A stretch of DNA of 33,993 nt, taken from NCBI GenBank assembly GCA_964472545.1, contig CAYYNP010000075.1, positions 1-33,993 on the forward strand, written 5' to 3'. Source of the DNA: CAYYNP01 sp964472545 (lineage in GTDB: Bacteria; Planctomycetota; Planctomycetia; Pirellulales; Thermoguttaceae). The notes beneath the pieces are model-generated. The model ran no database searches. It was not told the origin of the DNA and was given only the letters and a program-made list of their open reading frames with translations. Below are positions 23,659 to 32,300 of the stretch, in pieces. Position numbers and translations under genes: made by a program. Each line of letters starts with the position of its first letter. Within the stretch, counting starts at the first letter, position 1.

Positions 23659-23901
23659 CTATTGCCAGGCGAGCAATCCGGACTCCTGCCGGAAGAGCAC
23701 GCGGCGCCGACTGCGCTGGACCTTGACCGGCAGTACAAAGGCGAGGCCGGGGCCCCACGGCTCATGGACTCTGCGGAAAAAGGTTCGCACCAGTCGGCTT
23801 TCTGCCGAGGGGTCGGGGCATTCGGCGATGGGCACGATCAGCCAGTCGACCTGGCTGGTTTCCAACAGCGGATCGGTGATTCTGACGCCACGCTTCTTCA
23901 T
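23659..23901 (-). CDS. Hypothetical 80-residue protein
   Basis: This is a small soluble protein with no signal peptide and no recognised domain. It has a plausible composition: MKKRGVRITDPLLETS, then a hydrophobic strand WLIVPIAE, then basic FFRRVHEPWG and VKVQRSRRRVLF. The start at 23901 is supported by a strong AAGGAGG site 8 nt upstream; that site lies at the degenerate end of a 15-bp tandem repeat. The longer in-phase frame upstream would translate the repeat and is not supported. It sits 210 bp downstream of the sulfatase on the same strand, so joint transcription is possible. Confidence 0.6.
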   Translation of the reverse strand: MKKRGVRITDPLLETSQVDWLIVPIAECPDPSAESRLVRTFFRRVHEPWGPGLAFVLPVKVQRSRRRVLFRQESGLLAWQ

Positions 23902-23915
23902 GATTGGGTCCCTCC

Positions 23916-23957
23916 TTCTGCCCCACGTTCTTCTGCCCCACGTTCTTCTGCCCCACG
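23916..23957. repeat. 15-bp tandem repeat, 2.8 copies
   Basis: The unit TTCTGCCCCACGTTC repeats at 23916, 23931 and, partly, 23946. Read on the minus strand it is GTGGGGCAGAAGAAC, and it lies in the leader of the 80-residue gene. The variant end of the array supplies the AAGGAGG ribosome-binding site. Confidence 0.85.
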
Positions 23958-24111
23958 ATGCGAAGGAGGTGTGATAGCAGGTTTTGTGCCGGGCGGGGAA
24001 GAAACGTCGCAACACCTTCGACGACAACGAGTTAGAGAATCGCCGCAAGAGGCCGAACGCGGCCAGAAGGCAACAAGTGTCGTCAGCCAGACCACGCAGC
24101 GTTGCGTTCGC

Positions 24112-25965
24112 TCAACGCCCCTTCCCCGGCTGATACGCGCTGCGGGGATCTTCCCGTGGCGAGGTCGCCGGGGGCTGGCCGTCGTCCTCGGCCGGCGTGG
24201 CCGCTTCGGCAGATGTCCCGAGAAACGCCGCTTCGACGAAGTAGGCACCCCGCAGCGCCGCCCCGGGTTCGGCCAGCCAGCCTTGCAGTTGGGTCTTGCC
24301 GGCCGGCAGATCGACCTCGAACACGGCGCCGCTCGCTCCGGCGTCGATCCGCTTGATAAAGACCATGCCGCCGACTTTCAGCCGGGCCAGATTCGCCGAG
24401 AGCGGATGTTGCACCACCGCCGGACGCTCGCGCAGCGTGAATCGATAGCGGCCAGCCCGTTGAACCTCGACGGCCCAAAAACCGTTGGCCTGGACCTTCG
24501 ACGCCACGTGCGTCTGGTGCCAAGGGACGACCGGACCGTGCCAGTCGAAGCAGGTCAGTTCGGTGGGGTTCTGCTCGGGCGAGCCGAGTACGATCGCGCA
24601 GTATTCGTCGAACCGTGTGGAGACTTCCTTGTACCACTCTTCGTAGTCGAAACGCAGCCGGTCGACGACCTTGGGGTAGTCCGTGGCCACGTTGAGCACC
24701 TGCCGGGTGTCCTCGCTGAGTTCGAAGAGTTCCCGGCCGTCGATCAGCCGGAACTCGTCCGTCACGCCGTACACCTCCGTGTTGACCACGCGATACCGTT
24801 CGGCCATCACTGACGAGTTCCGCCATTTCATCGGCTTCTCCAGCCGATGCGACTGTACGAACAACGTCCGCGGCGACCAGTCCTCCAGGCTCAGCAACAG
24901 CGGCAGCAGGCTCTTGCCGTCGAACTCCAACTCCCTGGGCACGGGCAGATTGGCCAGTTCCATCAGCGTCGGCAGCAGATCGATATGGGCGGTGAGTTGC
25001 GGGATGTCGAAGTCCGCAGGCAGTTTTCGTGGCCAACGGATGAAACAAGGCACCCGATGCCCCCCCTCGAAGGCCGAACCCTTGCGGCCCCGCATCTCGA
25101 CGTTGTATCCCTTGCCGGAGGTGCCGTTGTCGGTGGTGAAGATCACGATCGTGTTGTCGGCCAGCCCCAGCGTGTCGAGCCTGGTCAACAGCCGCGCCAT
25201 GTTCTCGTCGAAGTTCGTGATGGTGCCGTAGAACGCCGCCAGCGCCTCGGGCACGCCGGTTTCGCGATACGGACGGCTATACTTCTCGGCCACCTGATGC
25301 GGCGCGTGCGGCACGTTGGCCGGCAGATAGACGAAGAACGGCCGATCGCGGTTGGCCTCAATGAAGCGGATGGCCGTGGTGAATAGCACGTCGGTGCAAT
25401 AGCCGGCGGTCTTGGTCCACTTGCCGTTGAAGCAGAGCACGGGGTCGAAATGAGTGTTACCCCAGTAGTCCGACACGTATCCGATGCCCCCGCCGCCGTG
25501 GACCAGCGACAGTTGGAAGCCGCGATCGGCCGCACGGAACGGGTAGTTGTCGCCGAGGTGCCACTTGCCGAAGACGGCCGTGCGATAGCCGGCCACGGCG
25601 AACAGATCGGCGGCCGTCTTCTCGTCGCGCCGCAGCAGCGAACGGCCCATCATCGTGTGCCAGACGCCGGTGCGGCATGCATAGCGGCCGGTCAACAGTG
25701 CCGCCCGGGTGGGTGCGCCGGTGGGGTCGACGTGAAAGTTGGTCAGCCGAATGCTCTCTTCGTGTAGCCGGTCGAGCGCCGTGGTCTTGAGGGTCCGGTT
25801 GCCGTGGCACGCCAGGTCGCCGTAGCCCTGGTCGTCGGTCATCACCAGCACGATATTGGGGCGTTCGCCTAAAGCGCCGCGAAAGTCGGCCGGCTTCTGC
25901 GGCGGTTGCGGCGACGCGCCCAACACGGCCACCACGAGACAATGTGCGATTTGCGAGTGGAACAT
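24112..25965 (-). CDS. Sulfatase-family protein with Gly in place of the formylglycine-precursor Cys
   Basis: This is a 617-residue secreted protein with a short signal-like N-terminus. Most sulfatase (S1 family, arylsulfatase-like) active-site residues are visible: D44 and D45 (MTDDQGYGD), R87, K134 and H136 (GKWHLGD), H220 (NVPHAPHQ), D279 and N280 (FTTDNG), and K295 (RKGSAFEGG). The signature C/S-x-P-x-R reads G-A-P-T-R at residues 83-87; G83 is encoded by GGC at 25717-25719. Without Cys or Ser, formylglycine cannot form, so classical sulfate ester hydrolysis is not expected. Residues about 475-617 form an extra beta-type C-terminal part. The ribosome-binding site is weak. A TACAAT box (26013-26018) may be the -10 element. 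An inactive binding protein or an altered chemistry are both possible. Confidence 0.88.
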   Translation of the reverse strand: MFHSQIAHCLVVAVLGASPQPPQKPADFRGALGERPNIVLVMTDDQGYGDLACHGNRTLKTTALDRLHEESIRLTNFHVDPTGAPTRAALLTGRYACRTGVWHTMMGRSLLRRDEKTAADLFAVAGYRTAVFGKWHLGDNYPFRAADRGFQLSLVHGGGGIGYVSDYWGNTHFDPVLCFNGKWTKTAGYCTDVLFTTAIRFIEANRDRPFFVYLPANVPHAPHQVAEKYSRPYRETGVPEALAAFYGTITNFDENMARLLTRLDTLGLADNTIVIFTTDNGTSGKGYNVEMRGRKGSAFEGGHRVPCFIRWPRKLPADFDIPQLTAHIDLLPTLMELANLPVPRELEFDGKSLLPLLLSLEDWSPRTLFVQSHRLEKPMKWRNSSVMAERYRVVNTEVYGVTDEFRLIDGRELFELSEDTRQVLNVATDYPKVVDRLRFDYEEWYKEVSTRFDEYCAIVLGSPEQNPTELTCFDWHGPVVPWHQTHVASKVQANGFWAVEVQRAGRYRFTLRERPAVVQHPLSANLARLKVGGMVFIKRIDAGASGAVFEVDLPAGKTQLQGWLAEPGAALRGAYFVEAAFLGTSAEAATPAEDDGQPPATSPREDPRSAYQPGKGR

Positions 25966-26097
25966 GGTCGGTTCTGGCGCGGGTCATCCCCACCAAAGTT
26001 GCCCCACACCCGATTGTACAAGGCCACGCGCGCACGTCCCAGAGTCGTCCGCACGTCGATACACGCCCCGAACCCCCCGCGTCGGGTGGTTAGTAAT

Positions 26098-26127
26098 TTG
26101 CAGGAATGTGCCGATTTGTGCTATGAT
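26098..26127 (+). promoter_or_regulatory. Extended -10 sigma-70-type promoter of the giant LEPR-XLL gene
   Basis: TTGCAG (26098-26103) and TATGAT (26122-26127) are 18 bp apart, with TGC immediately before the -10 (extended -10). Transcription would start near 26134, leaving a leader of nearly 190 nt. The leader contains a perfect 14-bp direct duplication (CGTGAGAATCGCTG at 26277-26290 and 26291-26304) just before the ribosome-binding site. The remainder of the 356-bp gap has nothing else I can name. Confidence 0.6.
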
Positions 26128-26321
26128 AGGGAATTTGAGGGGGGGTGCTCCCTGGCATTTTGACGCCTCGGATGCGCAACGCAAGACGCGGATTCCTGTT
26201 GACGTTTTCGGTGCATCTCGGTGCTGTCATCCGTCGCTGCGAAATGCCGCTTACGGTCGGTGTCAGCCCGTCGCTTCGTGAGAATCGCTGCGTGAGAATC
26301 GCTGTGTGAAAGGCTGCCACC

Positions 26322-29300
26322 ATGAGGATCTTCCGGTCTGCGGCGGACGTTTGGAGCAAGAAGGCCGCACGCCGGCAACGCCGGCATACAGCACGGAGGC
26401 GGCGACGCGAGGACATTCTCTCGCCACGGCTGGAGACGCTCGAACCGAGGTGCCTGCTGGCCGGTGACCTCTGGGTGGAGAGTCTCACGGCCGTCGGTGG
26501 TCAGAGCGCGCCGCTGGACGCGATCGAGATCAACTTCTCGCAGCCGGTCCAGCCCGGCAGCTTCACGCTCGACGACGTCGCGCTGCTCGGCCCGGAGGGC
26601 CCGATCGCGCCGGTCGGGCTTACCGAACTGGCCGCCGACCGCTACCTGCTGGACAACACCGGTCTGACCGGCGAGGCCGCTTATCAACTGACCGTCGGCC
26701 CACAAGTGCTCGAGGCCGGCGGTCTGCCGATGGACCAGGATCGCGACGGCACCGACGGCGAGACCGGCGAGGACGCGTTCGTCGCTCGGTTGCACCCGGC
26801 GCCCGACGGAGCGGGCCCGGTCGTCGTCGGCTGGCAGCCGGATCGGCCGGTGGGCGACGCGCTGTCGGAGATCGTGGTCACCTTCGACGCGCCGATCGAC
26901 GCCGGCACCTTCTCCAACGACGACGTGACGCTCGTCGGCCCCAGCGCGGAGGTTCCGCCGGGCGACATCGTGGTCGCTGCGCTCGACGCCACCCACGTGC
27001 AGCTCAGTTTCCCTGCGCAATCCGAAGAGGGCCCGTACCGGCTGACCATCGGCCCCGAGATCAGCGACCAGGCGGGCGTCGACATGCCGCAAGCGGGCGG
27101 CCGGCTGGCCTACTCGACCGATTTCGAGTCGGGCGCCGGTGAGGAGTGGTCCGATACGGCCACCACCGACGATCCGACCGCCACGCAGTTTCTCGGCCGC
27201 TTCGGCAATCAGGAGGCAACGCTATCGGTCGATGCGTTGCCCCCGCACGAACAGGTGGCGGTCGTATGGGACCTGTTGGCCATCGATAGCTGGGACGGCG
27301 GCACGTCCGACTATTTCGGCATCGACGTCGAAGGCAGCACCGGGGCCGACTTCGAGCACACCTTCCACTACAACGGCAGCTCGCATAGCTATCCCGGCTC
27401 ACCGGACGTGAACGAGCAGTTCATGTTCTGGTCGTCCTTCCCGGAGTCGATCTACCGCAACGTGGCCCACACGTTCGAGCATTCCGGCGATAGCCTAGAA
27501 GTGACGTTCTACGGCCGCGGCTTGCAGGCACTGGACGACGAGAGTTGGGGTATCGACAACGTACGCGTCTACGTGTTGCCGGAGGAGACTGCGCAGCACA
27601 CGTTCGCAGTCGACTACACCGGTCCGGTGGTGACCGACGGCGAAGCCGGCCGAGCGCTCGAGTTCGACGGCACCGACGACCGCATGACCGCCTCGCACGC
27701 GCTGCTTAACGGCGTGGAAGACCTCAGCCTCACGTTCTGGTACAAGACGACCAACACGGGCGATCAGGCCGTGATCAGCGCGGCACGCAGCGGCGAAGAC
27801 AACGAACTGCTGGTGATGCTCGAGCACGACGAGGAGTTGTTGGTTCGCCGACGCGGCACGGCACGGCGCTGGGACTTCGACTCGATTGCCGACGGCCTCT
27901 GGCATCACTACGCCGTGGTCCGCGATGCGCGGGCCGGCAATGTCACATTCTATCTCGACGCGCAGTCGCTGGGCACGCAAGACTTCTCCGGGGCGCCGCT
28001 GGTGGTCGATCCGGGAGGGCTGTTCGTCGGGCAGGAGCAGGACTCGCTCGGCGGCGGGTTCAGTACGGCCCAGGCACTCGACGGCGAGTTGGAGAGCCTT
28101 GGCATCTGGAGCGAAGCTCTCGACAAAGACGCCGTGCGACGCGACATGGCCCGCACGCCGTCCGGCGGGGAGACGGGCCTGCGGGCGCATTGGTCCTTCG
28201 ACGACGCAGCCGGCACCACGGTCGTCGACCAAACCGGCCACGGCTTCGACGGGACGCTCGGCAACGGCGACCCGGCTACGGAGCCGCTGCGCGTCGATTC
28301 CGCGGCCCCCATCGGCTTGGGAGACGCCGATCTGGCCGTCACGCCCGACGCACTGCGAATCACCTACTTCGACGCCGCCGGCATTGATCCGGCTACCGCG
28401 ACCGACGCGGCCAACTACGCGATCCTCTCCAGCGGCGGCGATGCGACCTTCGGCGACGGCAACGAGTTGGACTTCAGTGGCCGGATCGCGGCGATCGACT
28501 TTGACGGCTTCGCGGACGGCACTAGCGTGGCGTCGCTGCGTTTCGATCCGCCGCTGGCGGGCGACGTCTATCGGCTTACCATCGACGGCACTTCCAGCGT
28601 GCGTGACCTGGCCGGCAATCGCCTGAACGACGGGGCCGATTTCGTCGGCCAGGTGACACTCGCCGGCGACCCGGCGGAAGTGGTGCTCGATTTGACTGCT
28701 GCCAGTGACTCCGGCATGCTCGATGACGACCAGATCACCGCCGACACCACGCCCGATTACGACGTGACCGTCAACAAGCCCGGCTGGATCGACGTCGATT
28801 TCGACGGCGACGGCACGGTGGACGAGTCGCGGTTGGTCGATGCAGGCGGGACCTACGGCTTCACCTCGCCGGAGTTGGCCGAAGGGCAATTCGACGTGGA
28901 AGCGACGCTGCGTGCTGCCGCGGGAGACACGGCAAGTGACTTGCTGACGGTTTCCGTCGACACGGTCAGCCCCCAGGCATTGCCGGGCACGACGACGGTC
29001 GACGGTCCGCATCAGGTGCGGCAGATCACCTTCAATGAGGCGATCGACCCGACGTCGTTCGGCGTCGACGACGTCACGTTTGAGGGTCCCGGCGGGGCGG
29101 ATCTCTCGCCGGCGTTGTCGGTCGTCGGCAGCGGCACGTTGTTCGGGGTGTACGTCGCGCCGCAAACGGCCGCGGGCGACTACACGATGACCGTCGGGCC
29201 GGCCCTGGCCGACCTGGCCGGCAATCTGCTGGACCAGAACATTGACGGCACGGGCGGCCAGCCGGACGATCTGTTCGTCGACGTGGTCACGCTGCTTCCG

Positions 29301-32300
29301 GATACGGCACCGCCGCAGATCCTAAGTGCCGAAACCGACGGCCAATCGACGCCCGGCCGTAGCGCCTGGAGCGTGCAATTCGACGAGTGGATCGACCCGG
29401 CCGAGTTCACGGCCGAGGACGTGCTGATCGAAACCGGCACGGGCACGGTCGACGTGGCGGGAATTGCCGTCGTGCCGGTCGAGGGCACAGCGTCGCTGCA
29501 ATGGGCCGACACGTTGATCGATTTCAGTTCGCAGTACGGCACCGGCAGCCGTTCGGCCGCGCAGGCATTGGGTCCGCCCGACACGACCAGCTACGGCGAC
29601 CGCTCGACGGCCTGGGCCACTTCGAGCACGAACATGGGGCTACAACACATTGCCGTGGGCTACGACCGGCCGGTTTTCGTTACCGGCGTAACAGTCCGGG
29701 AGACGTACCGTTCGGGCTTCGTTCGGCAAATCGAGTTGATCGACGTCGGCGGCGGCCACCACGTCGTCTGGGCCGGCGTCGACCCGAACGAATTGGGCCA
29801 GATCGCCGACTTCACGGTCGAATTCCCGCAGACCGACTACCTGGTCAAGGGCGTGAAGGTGACCATCGACACCGACCACACGACCAGCCGGGAGCAGATC
29901 GACGCGATCGCCCTGCACACGTCCGATCCGCCGGGACTGTCGTCGCAGTTCGAGGTCACGTTCCCGGCCGACGTGGCCACGGAAGACTATACGCTCTCGA
30001 TCGGCCCCGACGTGCCGGACGTCTCGGGCAACCTGCTGGACCAAGACCAGAACGGCACGGGCGGCGAGCAGACCGATGTCTTCCAGGCGACGTTCGAGGT
30101 GGACGCGTATCGCACCGTCGCCGGCACGCTGCATGGCGAGCACTATTGGCACGGGACCGTACAGGTTAGCGGAGATCTGACGATTGCGGCCGACGCGCGA
30201 ATCAACGTCGATCCCGGCACGGTGGTTAAGATCAACCCGGGCGTGTGGATGAGCGTTTACGGTGAATTGGCGTCCTGGGGGACGGCCGCCAATCCGGTGG
30301 TTTTCACGTCGTGGCGCGACGATGCGGTTGGCCAGGACGTCACCGCGGAAGATACAACGGCCGCGGCCGGCGACTGGGAATCGATCCACTTCATCGACGG
30401 CGACGCCAGCCGGATGCTGCACACCGAGGTTCGCTACGGCGGCAACTACTGGAACCCGGGCAACACCGGCGGGTTTACCGGGGCCGTGCGAATCTCCAAT
30501 GCCGACGTGGAGCTGACCGACGTGCTGTTCTCATCGAGCGATGGCCGCGGCGTACACGTCCATTCCGGCTCGCCGAAGCTGACCCGCGTTACTGCCGACT
30601 CCGCGCGACAGGGCGGCTTCCAGCAGGACTTGGCCGCCATGCCGGTCTTGGCCGACCTGACGGTGACCAACTCGGGCATCAACGGTATCACGCTGACGCC
30701 GGGCACACTCGGCGGCGTGGCCAACTGGTCGTTCGGCGGACTGACGGGCTACTTGGCCGGCGATCTGGTCATTAACGAGACGGGCGAACTCACCATCCAG
30801 CCCGGGCAAACCGTCAAGGTGCATTGGGGGGCCTACATTTCGGTCAGTGGGACGCTGGAAGCGACCGGCACCGCGGCCGAGCCGATCGTACTGACCGCGC
30901 TGCGCGACGACACCCACGGCGGCGACACCAACGCCGACGGCCCCAGCACGGCGCTGCCCGGCGATTGGGAGAGCCTCTACATAAACGGTGGATCGACCGT
31001 GGCGCTTCAGCACGTCGAAGTCCACTTTGCCGGCAATTACTGGAGCGCCGGGGCCGGGGGTGGCTTTGTCGAATCGATCCGGCTGGCATCGTCCGGAGCC
31101 GCAATTCGGGACGTCTACGTGTTCGACGCCCAGCACGTGGGCGTGGGCGTTACGGCCGAATCGCCCACGCTGACGAACGTCCACGTGGTGCGAGCCGGCG
31201 GGCCGGCGTTCTCCGGATCGCTGGCGGCCAGCCCCACGGCGACCAATCTCACGGCCATCGGCACCACGGCCAACGCCTTTTCGATGGTCGGCGGAACGCT
31301 CCACGGGCAGCGGACCTGGTCGGCCGGCGGGCTGCCGATCCATCTCGGCGGCGTGGTGACGATCGCCGACGACGGCGAGTTGACCATCGTGCCCGGCCAG
31401 ATCGTCAAGCTCAGCCACGGCCAGGAGATCAACGTCAGCGGAACGCTGACCGCGGCGGGCACGGCGGCGCAGCCGATCGTCTTCACTTCCTGGCGCGACG
31501 ACACCGTCGGCGGCGACTCGAACAACGACCAGGCAACCACCACCCCGGCCACCGGCGACTGGGAGGCCCTCTACTTCAACGCCGGCTCCGACGCCTCGTT
31601 GCTCGAACACGTCGAGGTCCGCTACGCCGGCAATTACTACAGCCCGCACCATCCGTCGGGCTATCGCGCGGCGATCCAAATGATCGACTCCGACGCCACG
31701 CTCCGCCACGTGCGCGTCAAGGACGTCGACAACTCGGGCATCTACCTCAACCTTGGCACGCCCACGCTCGAAAACGTCCACATCACCGGCGCCCGCTGGC
31801 ACGCGATCTTCGCCGAGTCGGCCGCCGAGGCGACGATGACCGCCGTGACCGCCGCCGACAATTTCTCCGACGCCTATTGCATCCGCGGCGGCACGCTGAG
31901 CGCCGACCGCACCTGGAACCTGACGACGATGCCGATCGTCTTCTACGGCAGCCTCACCGTGGCCGACGGCGGCCGGCTGAAGCTCGAACCGGGCGTCGTG
32001 TTGAAGCTCTGGTACGGGCAGTTCCTGCAAGTCAACGGCACGCTCGACGCCCAGGGCACGCTGGCCAATCCCATCGTGGTTACCTCGCACCGCGACGACA
32101 CGGCCTTGGGCGACACGTTCAATGACGGCGACGTCGCAGCCGTGCCCGGCGAGTGGTTTCGCGTTCGCTTCGAGGGCGACAGCTCTCAGAGCGTGCTGGA
32201 TCACGTCGACTTTCGCTACGGCGGGAACTACTACAGCCCCAACCACGGCAGCGGGTTTAGCCCGGCCGTGCAGATTGCCAATGCCGGGCCGCAAATCCGC

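Noticed and set aside
27495..29165. 556-codon open frame on the minus strand
   Set aside because: It lies wholly antisense to the giant LEPR-XLL gene, lacks protein-like domain order and a ribosome-binding site, and is explained by high-GC codon bias.
30824..32125. 433-codon plus-strand open frame in a second phase
   Set aside because: It is an Arg/Gly-rich out-of-phase reading of the repeat region; the in-phase frame is continuous.
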